Assembly (NCBI GenBank): GCA_009746045.1 | Contig: RPFO01000026.1 | Span: 1,699,109 to 1,728,776 of the forward strand | From: Mesostigma viride | Taxonomy: Eukaryota > Streptophyta > Mesostigmatophyceae > Mesostigmatales > Mesostigmataceae | Length of the DNA stretch: 29,668 bases | Reading direction: 5' to 3' | The notes under the pieces: generated by a model | Database searches by the model: none | What the model saw: only the letters and a program-made list of their open reading frames with translations | What the model was told of the DNA's origin: nothing | Shown: positions 11,301 through 20,898 of the stretch, one piece after another | Layout: each line of letters starts with the position of its first letter | Position numbering within the stretch: the stretch's first letter is position 1 | Program-made: the position numbers and the translations under genes

Positions 11301-14300
11301 AACTGTAATAAACATGGTCATGAGAGACACAGAGGCAGGTCTTGGGCATGGAACATGGGGCACCACACAATTAAATTTGGAAGTACACCATGAACATGCA
11401 AATTCACATCGAGAATACACGAGAAAAACGTAACTAATAGCCTCATAAGACAATAGACACGCAGGGAGATCTAGGACAAAGGATGCTAGTGAATTGTCTG
11501 TAAGGTGGAATATACATGTTAGGACCGTGGATGGTAATAAAAGATCTGGAAGTTGGAACGCACATAATAATAGTAATGATCATGATGCTGATATGTACAG
11601 GCGTCTTATTGAGCCTTTGCAGGAACGGGGTCTGGCTCCATGAGCTCGCGCCATTGCACGTGTGTGTGTGTAAGGCATGATGATGTCATCGCATGACGTC
11701 ATTTTGCGGGATTTCATTCCATGCACTCTCCGTCATTTTCGGGGGATTTCATGCCATGCACTCTCCGTCATTTTCGCGGGATTTCATGCCATGCACTCTC
11801 CGTCCTTTCTTCGCCCATGGATACCCCACGACTCCCTTAATGGAGGCACGCCCATGATGAAACGAACGATCTCAATGTGTGGTTTGTCCGGTAACGTCAG
11901 TTCCTGCCTGGCCGCATAGTTACGTCTTTTCCCGTGATGTGACCATGGCATGGTGGCCAGGTGAAGGGCCAGATAAGCTATACTACTATATAACCATAGC
12001 AGCTTTCATGACCTTATACTCATATAGCAGTATAACCTTACCAGATTTCAGGCCTGCACTGATTGTCTCATTATACTTCAGGTCTCGCCATCGCTCTTGT
12101 CCGGTGACGTCTTCCAGGTTTTAACATCTGCCGGCGCACCCATGACCTGCCCGTCCTTATCCCTCCACGTCATGTCATGTAGCTTCCTCTCGTGCCACGT
12201 TTGCCGTAATCGCTGCGTATGCCAGCATCTGCCAATGCATCTGCCAATGCATCTGCCAATGCATCTGCTAATGCATCTGCCAATGCATCTGCTAATGCAT
12301 CTGCCAATGCATCTGCCAATGCATCTGCCAATGCATCTGCCAATGCATCTGCCAATGCATCCAAATCACATCTTCCCTTGCCCTGCAAATCACATCTTCC
12401 CCTGCCCTGCCCTGCCCTGCCCTGCCCTGCCCTGCCCTGCCCTGCCCTGCCCTGCCCTGCCCTGCCCTGCCCTGCCCTGCCCTGCCCTGCCCTGCCCTGC
12501 CCTGCCCTGCCCTGCCCTGCCCTGCCCTGCCCTGCCCTGCCCTGCCCTGCCCTGCCCTGCCCTGCCCTGCCCTGCCCTGCCCTGCCCTGCCCTGCCCTGC
12601 CCTGCCCTGCCCTGCCCTGCCCTGCCCTGCCCTGCCCTGCCCTGCCCTGCCCTGCCCTGCCCTGCCCTGCCCTGCCCTGCCCTGCCCTGCCCTGCCCTGC
12701 CCTGCCCTGCCCTGCCCTGCCCTGCCCTGCCCTGCCCTGCCCTGCCCTGCCCTGCCCTGCCCTGCCCTGCCCTGCCCTGCCCTGCCCTGCCCTGCCCTGC
12801 CCTGCCCTGCCCTGCCCTGCCCTGCCCTGCCCTGCCCTGCCCTGCCCTGCCATGCCATGCCATGCCATGCCATGCCATGCCATGCCATGCCATGCCATGC
12901 CATGCCATGCCATGCCATGCCATGCCATGCCATGCCCGGCCCGGCCCGGCCCGGCCCGGCCCGGCCCGGCCCGGCCCGGCCCGGCCCGGCCCGGCCCGGC
13001 CCGGCCCTGCCCTGCCCTGCCCTGCCCTGCCCTGCCCTGCCCTGCCCTGCCCTGCCCTGCCCTGCCCTGCCCTGCCCTGCCCTGCCCTGCCCTGCCCTGC
13101 CCTGCCCTGCCCTGCCCTGCCCTGCCCTGCCCTGCCCTGCCCTGCCCTGCCCTGCCCTGCCCTGCCCTGCCCTGCCCTGCCCTGCCCTGCCCTGCCCTGC
13201 CCTATTCTCTCCCCATAATCTGCACAAATTCTCTGTCTCGCCGTCTCGCCCCTTGCTCCATATATATTAACTGCTATAGTAGTACATACATTTCCTTATG
13301 TTGCATGCCACTCTCACCTCCGTAATTTATCATTCTCAATGATTTTATATACTGCTATACATTTACCGCCGTTATGCCTGCCAGGTTCTGCCAACGCATC
13401 CTCCCCGTGAGCGCCACCTGTTACGCGACGGTAGACGACATCGCCAAGGCGGTGCAGCCGCTGCTCCACACACACTTCCCTGCGGCACCAGCCGAGGGCC
13501 AAGGGACCAGCAGCGCTGTGGACAAGGAGGGTGCGGGCGCAAGTGATAAGGGGATCGAGGGGACTGAGGCGGCCGAGGGGGGGTCTACGCCGGGCTATAA
13601 GGTGGGTGGCTTGCTTCAAGGATGCGGAAGCAGAGTGTCGGAAGTGGTTGGCTTTGCTGCCTATGAAGGCCAGGTGACTGGCTTACATGCATATAAATGC
13701 AGTCTCATGTCTATATGGACCAGGGACCCGGCCAAAGGGGCTCCAAGTAAATGCTATAAGAGGTGGGTGATATGCTGTATAGTGCCTAGCGATTAAACGA
13801 TGGACTCTAAGGTGGGTGGCTTCCTCGAATCGATGCATATGTAAGAGAGAGGGTGGCTGTCATGCCTACGAAAGCAGTTGTGCGAAAGGCAATAAGGTGA
13901 CTGGCTAAAACGTCTGCGATATGCCTATGCTACTGGTGGCCAGTTTGTCGGCCACGGCCACGTCCACGTCCACGTCCTGGTCGTGGTCAATGGTGCACGA
14001 TAACTTATTGTTACACAAACGTGGTGGTTTTTTTCCCTTATCCCGTCATCGTATCCATACATCCACCTGGCTGCCGCTGTGTTTGTCATATCCAGGTGTG
14101 CGCGGCATGGCTTGTGGGCAGTAAAAGCGATGCCCACAAGCATTATCAATTATGGCAGTAAAAGCCTGGTGTCGCTTTCCTTTAATTATTTCCATTCAAA
14201 CAAGCCCTCAACAGTTCCCCGTCATCATGGATGCACCAAAACTCACGCGAGTGCATGTGTTGCCTTGCCTCAATGCCTTAATCCCTTCTGCATGCCTGCT

Positions 14301-16249
14301 TTGTCAGTTCTCTGTCTTCACAAAAAGTTAAGTGGGAGTTATCGTCTGGCTTTGCAATGCCTTTCATCCCACCCCTGCAGCTGCAACCCCTGATCAGTTC
14401 GCCGGTCATCATCGAGGCGCACAACAACTCAACCGTGTACCTACTATGAACCTGACATATATACCTACAATGTGGTGCTGTAAACCCCCTGACCCCGCCC
14501 ATGCAAGTGTGAAACAGTGTCTTTGGGGGGTTGCTCAGTTCCGATCATGGATCACCATTTCTCAGTCTTGGTTGAGGTGCGCGACAACTCAAATGTAGCC
14601 GTGTGTGCGGTGCCCTGTAACCCCCACCCAAATATGATACAACCGGTGCAAATGCGGCTTTGCAAATGCGGCTTCCCCTTATCAGTTCTCGGTCGTAATC
14701 GAGGTGCGCAACAACTCGGTGCTTGACAAGATGGCTGTCATCAACGCGGTCGCGAAACAGGTGCCCGCGCCGCACAAGGTGGACCTCAACAACCCGGACA
14801 AGGTCATCCTCGTGCAGGTCGTCAAGGTGGGTACCATAGATAATGGTTAAGGAGTAAATAGAGACACATGCGCATGGCAACACAAGATGGACCTCAACAA
14901 CCACGACAAGGCCATCCTCGTGCAGGTCATCAACGTCAGGTAAATTGATAACAAATAAATATGACAAAACATAGAATCCCCTTGCCCATCGCCGCAAGTA
15001 TAGGACCTCAGCAACACGGACAAGTGCGCCCTTGTGCAGGTCGTGCAGGTGGGTTTAAGAACATGGATTGGACAAGAAACCAGGGAAGGTACACCTCTGT
15101 CTCAACGCACTAACCGTCAATGGGTGGTCACCTTGTGTTGCCTGGTTCCTGCTTTGCTGATGTTTAATTAAGTTTTATCGCACTAAATTATACTGGTCTA
15201 CGTCAAGCCGCATGGGTCAGAATGCCGCTGCCTGGCAGTGCTGGTCTTCGACCTAATATGTGCCCAAGCGTTGTCGATGTTTTCCTACTGACCAAGTTGG
15301 GTACTCACTGGCAGTCCTGCAGAAACTAGCACTGGCATTTTGAGGATGGCACAAAGGCGGGCTGGAGTTTCCCGTTGCCAGGATCCTCATGAATCCGTGC
15401 CTGTACTGGTTTTCCGGAAGATATTTTTGTGGCACTCTGTACCAGTGAGGCACCAGCAACAGCACATGCATTCCCCGATTGCTTCCTGGTAATGTGCGGA
15501 CAGCAGGGCCTCATGTGGTGCTACCATAATATGCACGCGGTTGTGCAAATGTGCGAGACAAAACACATCTTGGTATTTATTCACCTAGAGTTGTACTTAC
15601 TTTCTGTTGGTTTTCATCCCTGGGGTCAACCTGGATTTTGTAGTGTACGCACGTGTACACACACTTGTGCTCGAAGTCGCCGCGCGCCTTTGCAACAAAC
15701 CGCTGGTATAAGCCATGAACAGGGTCAGGCATAAGCCGGTACGTGCTTGCGTGCCATGTGGGGGGGCATGTCACGGAGGACCATGATAGAGGTTGGGCAT
15801 GTCATGCATCCAAGATGGGTTGTGTAATTAGTCAACACACTTGCACACATGCCGGCATGCTGCTGTGGCTCGTTTGTCCAGCACAAAGTGAGGCCATTGA
15901 CACTCATGCTCATTATTAGGTAAGGCACTCATGCGTATGTCCCTGTTAATTATTATATGTCTTGTGATGTCATTGCTTATGTCTCTCGTTGTCGGGTTGC
16001 CGTGTCAACAAGCAGACCAGCTGCTGTCTGGGCGTGGCCACCGAGTACAAGGCGCTGGGCAAGTACAACATCTCACTGCTACTGGAGGATAAAAAGGAGG
16101 GTAACAAGAGTAAAGGAAGCGAAGAAAAGAAAGGGGACAAGGGAGGGGATAGCAAGAAGGCCGGTGCTGATGAGGAAGAAGGACAGGAGGAGGAGGAGGA
16201 TGGCTCCGATAAGGATGATGAAGATGCAAACGGTGGAGAGGACGAGTAG
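8356..16249 (+). CDS. TAN1: THUMP-domain tRNA acetylation adaptor (TAN1/THUMPD1), complete, seven exons
   Basis: Adaptor that binds tRNA through its THUMP domain and lets the Kre33/NAT10 acetyltransferase form N4-acetylcytidine in tRNA-Ser and tRNA-Leu. Exons: 8356-8433, 8685-8801, 10455-10562, 10825-10964, 13385-13601, 14686-14826, 16016-16249. All have AG/GT borders; introns are phase 0 except the fourth (phase 2, an Arg codon split AG-G). The sum is 345 codons with stop, 344 aa, close to the family's usual length. Order: basic N-terminus with GGGKRKK (18-24); RGFIATCQQTWENKCV (40-56); LEKEIAQLRDKE helix; SGCKGLVFL; RILPVSATCYA; SVVIEVRNNS; KVDLNNPDKVILVQVVK; TSCCLGVATEYKALGKYN; acidic tail. 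About 35 Gly/Ala/Glu-rich residues interrupt the THUMP domain near 185-220. TGTAA at 16379-16383 is the likely poly(A) signal. Introns hold boundary copies and satellites. Confidence 0.95.
9579..10390. repeat. 18-bp minisatellite, about 45 copies, in TAN1 intron 2
   Basis: Units of the form CTTTCTGTTGATGCCATC, with GAGACC, GGGACC and GATACC variants. A period divisible by three keeps several frames open on both strands (repeating SVDAIL, PFLLMP or QQKGWY); none is a gene. The array ends about 65 bp before the acceptor of exon 3. Flanks at 9360-9410 and 10398-10450 resemble each other (ATGCCATGATTCTTTTATCC against ATGCCATAATTCTTTCATCC). Confidence 0.95.
10605..10656 (+). repeat. Copy of the end of TAN1 exon 3 with intact GT
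   Basis: The exon end GCTGGAGAAGGAGATAGCAC onward to AAGGAGCAG then GTAAGG is echoed by TTTGGAGAACGAGATGGTAG onward to GGTAGAAG then GTAAAG. The copy starts about 40 bp after the real donor and keeps GT at 10650-10651. Confidence 0.8.
10750..10810 (+). repeat. 15-bp repeats in the tract before TAN1 exon 4
   Basis: TTGCACTGCTTTGCG is repeated and decays to TTGCACCGTCTTGCC, immediately 5' of the acceptor at 10823-10824. It enlarges the pyrimidine-rich region. Confidence 0.8.
11047..11130 (+). repeat. Copy of the end of TAN1 exon 4, open frame and donor preserved
   Basis: About 80 bp match the last half of exon 4 and 12 bases of intron. The copy encodes PEELLRKLLKDVLLLG-TRKSCTR against PEELILKLLKDILATRQSRTR and ends in the same phase before GTGGGTGGCAC. 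It is 6 bp longer, so the frame holds. Whether it is ever used as an exon cannot be told; a possible acceptor is the AG within CCCTGAGGAG. Confidence 0.85.
11690..11812 (+). repeat. 34-36-bp repeat, three copies, in TAN1 intron 4
   Basis: GGGATTTCATGCCATGCACT followed by CTCCGTCATTTTCG repeats three times with small changes. The intron before it (11131-11689) and after it (11813-12220) shows nothing recognised. Confidence 0.9.
12221..12360. repeat. 12-bp repeat (CTGCCAATGCAT), about 12 copies
   Basis: Nearly perfect head-to-tail units with two CTGCTAATGCAT variants. Each contains the palindrome ATGCAT. It leads directly to the pentamer satellite. Confidence 0.95.
12401..13200. repeat. 800-bp pentamer satellite in four pure blocks, in TAN1 intron 4
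   Basis: Exactly 160 pentamers in one register: CCTGC x90 (12401-12850), CATGC x17 (12851-12935), CCGGC x14 (12936-13005), CCTGC x39 (13006-13200). I see no unit mixed into another block. Each middle unit differs from CCTGC by one base and, unlike it, makes palindromes (GCATGC, GCCGGC). The long frames here are satellite translations. Confidence 0.97.
13602..13910 (+). repeat. Two copies of the end of TAN1 exon 5 and following intron
   Basis: The junction GGGCTATAAG then GTGGGTGGCTTGCTTC recurs as ATGCTATAAGAG then GTGGGTGATATGCTG (GT at 13763) and ACTCTAAG then GTGGGTGGCTTCCTCG (GT at 13812). Intron sequence is copied too: TGCCTATGAAGGCCAGGTGACTGGCT pairs with a TGCCTACGAAAGCA segment ending AAGGTGACTGGCT. 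Both copied donors keep GT. Confidence 0.85.
14205..14600 (+). repeat. Copies of the start of TAN1 exon 6 with acceptor-like AG
   Basis: The real start is TATCAG then TTCTCGGTCGTAATCGAGGT and GCGCAACAACTCG. Upstream copies are at about 14391-14440 (GATCAG then TTCGCCGGTCATCATCGAGG), 14556-14600 (TTTCTCAG then TCTTGGTTGAGGTGCGCGAC) and 14211-14250 (CAACAG then TTCCCCGTCATCATGGATGC). Shared spacers such as CTGTAACCCCC show whole units of roughly 120-190 bp were duplicated. Confidence 0.85.
14880..15060 (+). repeat. Two copies of the end of TAN1 exon 6, donors kept
   Basis: The exon end CACAAGGTGGACCTCAACAA onward to GTGCAGGTCGTCAAG then GTGGGT recurs at 14880-14940 (CACAAGATGGACCTCAACAA, ending ATCAAC then GTCAGG) and 14993-15055 (ATAGGACCTCAGCAACACGG, ending GTGCAG then GTGGGT). 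With the upstream copies, exon 6 is flanked on both sides by pieces of itself. Confidence 0.9.
15061..16015 (+). other. TAN1 intron 6, remainder
   Basis: About 950 bp with no repeat array and no convincing exon. It ends in the acceptor CAACAAGCAG before exon 7. Open frames on either strand here are short and match nothing I know. Confidence 0.6.
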
Positions 16250-16731
16250 TTGCTATAAATAGTTGTCTCCACACCATATGATCCCCTCGATGGGGGGCCA
16301 TGGTTCCTGGATGGCTTTTTCTGTCGCTAAATTTTACTTGTGCTTCAGCTAGGGCCGAAAAAGCAATGTCATTTGCGCTGTAAATGATGTCATTTGGCGT
16401 ATGACGTCTGACACGTCCCTCAACACAAAACAGCAAATGTCTCCTCGTGTAGGAGGTTGGACTGACTGATAGGTGGCTCGGGGCTCCCTGAAGTATGAGG
16501 TCCAAGTTCATTTTAGTAAGTGAGACGACTAAGTATATATAAGCAATTGCACAAGAAATAAGTAAGTATTGCGTGTCATGCGCGTGGGCATGCCGTGCGG
16601 AGTACTATGCTAATCTCATTAGAAAAATATCTACACGAAAGTTACACAAGAAATAATTTAGTACTGAACGATTGATCAAGGTACGTGCTTAGCCAGGGTC
16701 CGAGAACTTCTGTATGTAAGTGTGCACCTGC
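16250..16731 (+). other. TAN1 3' UTR and intergenic spacer up to the LINE
   Basis: TGTAA at 16379-16383, 130 bp after the stop, probably ends the TAN1 transcript. Beyond it CACAAGAAATAA occurs twice (about 16550 and 16644). I see no gene. Confidence 0.6.
16379..16383 (+). terminator. Putative TGTAA poly(A) signal of TAN1
   Basis: TGTAA is the usual chlorophyte polyadenylation signal; this one lies 130 bp past the stop. The motif is short, so position is the only support. Confidence 0.5.
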
Positions 16732-18527
16732 ATGGCGTCCTGGCCGCCCGGCACCGCCTCAAGCGTAACCGGGACCCGCTGCAGAAACCGGTGGTCAAGG
16801 CCGCCCTTGTGGAGGCCTACGAGCACGCTCAGGACGCAGAGGCGGCCCAGTGCATCGCAGATGCCAAGGCCTGCCAAGCTCGCAACCAGGGCAAGGACAT
16901 GTGGTACCACCTTGACTGGCTCGGCAGCCGGCGGCAGCGCACCCCGGCCGGTGGAGCACACGGGGGACGGCACGGCGCCAATCAGCCTTGCATGACCGTT
17001 GGTTGGATAATGTTTCCTTGACAGGTGGGGCTCGCGCCCCCCCCCCCCCGCCGCTTCACCCCGAGACGGCCGCCCGTCTCGGGGTTGCCGGACACCCCCC
17101 GCCGCCTGCGCCCCCCTCCTCGGCCGCGGACTACCAAGTCCCCGCTTTGCAGGAGGGCTGCCTTGCCACCAACGGCGTCGTCCACCCCTTCACTTTGAAG
17201 GAACTGGACGGCGCCCTTGCTCGCCTGCGGTACGACGCGGCGGTCGGTGCCGACCACGTTTCGGCTGAGCTGCTGAAGACCCGTGACCCGGCGGTGAGGG
17301 ATCTTCTGCTGGCGTTCTGCAACCGTGTCCTGCTCTCTGATGAGCCTCCGCCTGCTGAGTGGCAGACGGCTATCCGAGTCATGCTGGACAAGAAGGCCGG
17401 GCTCTGCTGCTGACCCCGGTAACTATCGGGGTGTCTGCCTCCAGAGCGCCGCGCTGAAGATCTTCATGCGCATGATGCTGCACAGGCTCCGCGCCGCGCT
17501 GGACCCACACCTGGGTGAGTCTCAGATGGGTTTCCGTCGTGGTCGTAACACTGTCATGGCTGTGTTTGTCGCGCGCCGGTTGATGGAGGAGGTGCGTCGC
17601 CTTTGCCCTGATGGTTTGCCGCTGGTCTTCATTTTTGTCGACTATATCAAGGCCTTTGACACGGTCCTCTGGGAGGCTCTTTGGGTCATATCCTAGCTCC
17701 GGATCAGGTACCGCCAGCGTTTATTGCTGCCATCGATCGTCGACTGTATGAGGGCTCACAGGCAGTAGTGCGGACTGCGGAAGGCACCACCCCACCATTC
17801 CCCCTTCACCACGGGGTGTAGCAAGGTTGTGTCCTGTCCCCATACATGTTCATTATTATCGTGGATCACATCATGCGCCGGGCACGTGCGCGCTTTACTG
17901 CTCTTAAGGGGTTCGAGCTAGCCTGGCTTGGACATCCTTAACGAGCGCGAGCACGGCGGGGTTGCCACTGGCTACCGCCGGGCCGACCTGATTTATGCGG
18001 ACGACACCACCCTCATCGCGCGCCCCGAGCACATTCAGACCTGGCTGGACTGTCTGGGCCTGGACGCGAGGGCGGTGGGGTTGGAGATTAGTGTCAAAAC
18101 TGAGGCGATGGTGATTGGGGCCTCCAGTAGCCCGCCTCAGCCGCGCCTGCATGCTCGACGGGACGGAGGTCACGTTCCGTGATCGCTTCAAACTGTTAGG
18201 GAGCATGCTCCCCGACACCGCCGACGATGTGGACATCCGCATCGGCCTGGCCTGGACCCGGCTCCGTTCGCTCAACACCTACTGGCGCTCGAAGGGCCTG
18301 GGCGAGCACCGTAAGCGCATGCTCTTCAAGGTCCTCGTCCTCACGGTGCTTACGTATGGCGCCGAGGCATGGACACTCACGGGCACACTGGCGGCTAAAC
18401 TAGACGGCACGGTTTACAGGATGCTCCGACAGGTCCTGAATGTAGGGTTTTCCAAGCATAGGTCATTAGAGTCTTTGTATCAGGGTATGCCTCGCATTTC
18501 GGACGAGATTAGGCAGCGTAGGATAGC
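16732..18527 (+). pseudogene. LINE copy 1: reverse transcriptase region, truncated at both ends and broken
   Basis: Non-LTR retrotransposon polyprotein fragment without its endonuclease and without the C-terminus. It follows copy 2 closely from AARHRLKRNRDP through the Gly/Pro-rich linker, RLRYDAAVGAD, PGNYRGVCLQSAALK, QMGFRRGRNTV, FVDYIKAFDTV (catalytic Asp), QGCVLSP, LIYADDTTLIA (catalytic YADD), LTYGAEAWTLT and stops at ISDEIRQRRIA. Breaks: 4-bp insertions near 16948, 16991, 17397, 17918 and 18150, a 2-bp insertion near 17689, and a Trp-to-stop change (TAG) in the GVWQG motif at about 17819. It cannot encode a working enzyme. At 18527 it meets T-rich DNA with no LINE tail, so its 3' end was lost after or during insertion. 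Confidence 0.93.
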
Positions 18528-18552
18528 ACTTAACCCGTGTTTTTTTAATTAG

Positions 18553-18570
18553 AACGCGATATATCGCGTT
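18553..18570. repeat. 18-bp perfect palindrome
   Basis: AACGCGATATATCGCGTT reads the same on both strands. It lies 26 bp beyond the abrupt 3' end of LINE copy 1, followed by AGAACGCGTATAGCACC, a partial echo. Confidence 0.9.
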
Positions 18571-20704
18571 GTAAGCTTTTTTTAGAACGCGTATAGCACC
18601 TAAGGAAATTTTTTTTTCATGGTCATGTATATACTTTCCTGAAAGCCCATAAATCAAAGGATTTTTTGAGCTACTCAGACCTACAAACTGCTTATTCATT
18701 AGAGAGATACACTGGTTTGAATACAGGGGGGTCTGACCATGACCGCGATTTCTTGACCCTAGGTCACAAGTCATGCGCTTATTCACAAATGGTTCATGAA
18801 AAAAATCTGGCTTCTTGCACGAGCTATGGGCAACATATGCAGGCTCTGTGAAACAAAACTCAGGCCCATTGGGCCACTGGAGCTATTTTTCATTAGCATC
18901 ACAATTACAACGCAGTACAACGCAATGGGAAACATGAGAGCCCTTGACAACATTACGCAACGACCCGAGCCCCATAAACGGGGCCATAGTGAGCTTGGAG
19001 GGTCAAAACGTTGAACATAGGCGTTGTATAAGTTATACAGCATCAAACATGCATCAAACATCATGACTGGATGACCTAATATGACTGAATCAGGCAGCCA
19101 TAGCCAAAGCATCATCCACTCTCACAACGTGTTGAGCACATTGTCCATGTTCCCAAGAAAAGTCCTTATTTTAGGACCAGTTTGAATTAAAAAATATATG
19201 TGCAAACATCAAATTTTGACCCTGGCATTTTTACCACTGACAGATAACACACTTTTTGAATTTTGGACAAAAACCTGGGTTCAAATAATTACATTTAGTG
19301 CCTGAATGGACCCTGGCCCATGGCAGGCCTCAAACCGCGAATTTGGTCAAAATGAGAATTTAGGACCAATAGGACCAATTAGTGTCAACGCATGACCATG
19401 CTATCCACACGGTCCCTTGAGCATCTTACAAGCGCTAGGGGACCCTACGAGGCCTTGGGATGGCGGGGCAGCGTATAACAAGGCCATACCCTGCTGTGGC
19501 TGCCTCTATATATACGCGTGCTTAACGGTGTCACAGATGGTGCAGGTAATGCAATATACGGTTGCATGGTTGCTGAGGTTGCCCGGCTTGAACATGGCCC
19601 ACCCCTTGCGGTAAACTTTCTCTAAGCATATGCCAAACCTTCTTTGACATCACGGACATGCTGGCCACCACCCAGCGATGAAAAAACATTGCATTTGCAT
19701 TGCAACTAACACATGAATGCAGCCAAATCAAGTTACAGAACAACGTTGTGCTAACATGCAACGCTTTGTGAGCGAATTCAGGGTGCATGTAACACGTAAA
19801 CCATATTGTATATACTGTCTGAGAACACCCTGAACGACTGCAGGCCATAGGACCATGGTTTATAACTAACACATGAGTAAAACTGCTCTTACGCATGTGT
19901 GTTTTAGCTGCAGCGGACGACGAAGATAGAGACGTAAAAAATTGTATGACGTAAACCAACTATGTGTGACAGTTATGTGCACAGAGAGCGTCCCCTCTTT
20001 TTAGGCATAGCTGGCTGACTCAAAACACCACGACAGCGTTGCCAGTTACACTCATGATCTAGGACACCCCGGCACGTACCTGCTACTTACGTCGCCTCAT
20101 TCCAGATGGTTGCAAAAAAGTCGCTGAAATCCGCAGCGAGGTCAGCTTTCCGAGAGCTGAGCGCACCAAAGCTGGCCAACCGGTTCGAAAATGATATAAA
20201 CCACGCTTGTGCTGCGTTCTAGGTCCAAGAAATACCGAAAGTGAAGACCTATAAGGTGCGCTCGCTGCCCAGCCTGAACGTCCCTAAAACATGGTCAACA
20301 ATGGAAATCGGGCAAGAATATCACGGCCCAGGCGCTTCCATGTCAAATACTCCGTTTATAAACTCCAGACTATAATCAAAATCGTCCACAAAAATGTCCT
20401 GGCTTGATTCGCACCACCATTGCTAATACACTAACATGTTTGTGCCAAAATCGACCCTCCGCGAGCAGGCGATCTGCGACCCATTTGTGTTGTGCCGCTG
20501 TGCTACAGCGCTACACATAAAAACTTGCGCAGAAAATATTCACAGCCTTTAAGCATAACTAACAACCTTTCGTTTTTGCTACTGGGCGCCCGAAATGATA
20601 AACGCACGTGAAAACGCCGGCCACGATTGTCAGGTCGCCATATCCACCTCACTTCATTCCCGCACCCACTTTTTCGCTCCAAAATCGGTTATATTTTTGG
20701 TCGA

Positions 20705-20850
20705 GGTACCTACTTTCCCGCCATTATACCCGGTACCCGGGTACGGAATCCGGGTACCATGTGCCGGTACCACGGGTCGGGTACATCATGCCGGGTACGG
20801 TCCACATGGGGTACGGTCCATATAGTGACCCCCCCCCCCGGTACCTCGGT
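20705..20850. repeat. Cluster of GGTACC/GGGTAC motifs
   Basis: About nine GGTAC words in 145 bp, including GGTACCCGGGTAC, CCGGGTACC and CCGGTACC, with GGGTACGGTCC twice. It ends with a poly-C run and GGTACC. Units are irregular, so it is a motif cluster, not a clean tandem array. Confidence 0.75.
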
Positions 20851-20861
20851 TATAGTAAATT

Positions 20862-20898
20862 GGTCCTTAATTTAGGACTTTGTCCTAAATTAAGGACC
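20862..20898. repeat. Perfect inverted repeat, 17-bp arms, 3-nt loop
   Basis: GGTCCTTAATTTAGGAC, loop TTT, then GTCCTAAATTAAGGACC. All 17 pairs match. A transcript would fold into a tight hairpin. Function unknown; it may be an end of a small mobile element. Confidence 0.92.

Noticed and set aside
12097-13325. Long repeated-peptide frames (PALPC, GRAGQ)
   Set aside because: Translations of the pentamer satellite in an intron.
19500-19640. Minus-strand frame with GWAMFKPGNLSNHAT
   Set aside because: Looks exon-like but short, no family recognised, no partner exon found.
20087-20520. Alternative genetic code reading TAG/TGA as sense
   Set aside because: The proteasome, TAN1 and secreted-protein genes use normal codes and end normally at TAG or TAA, so stops here mean non-coding or decayed DNA.
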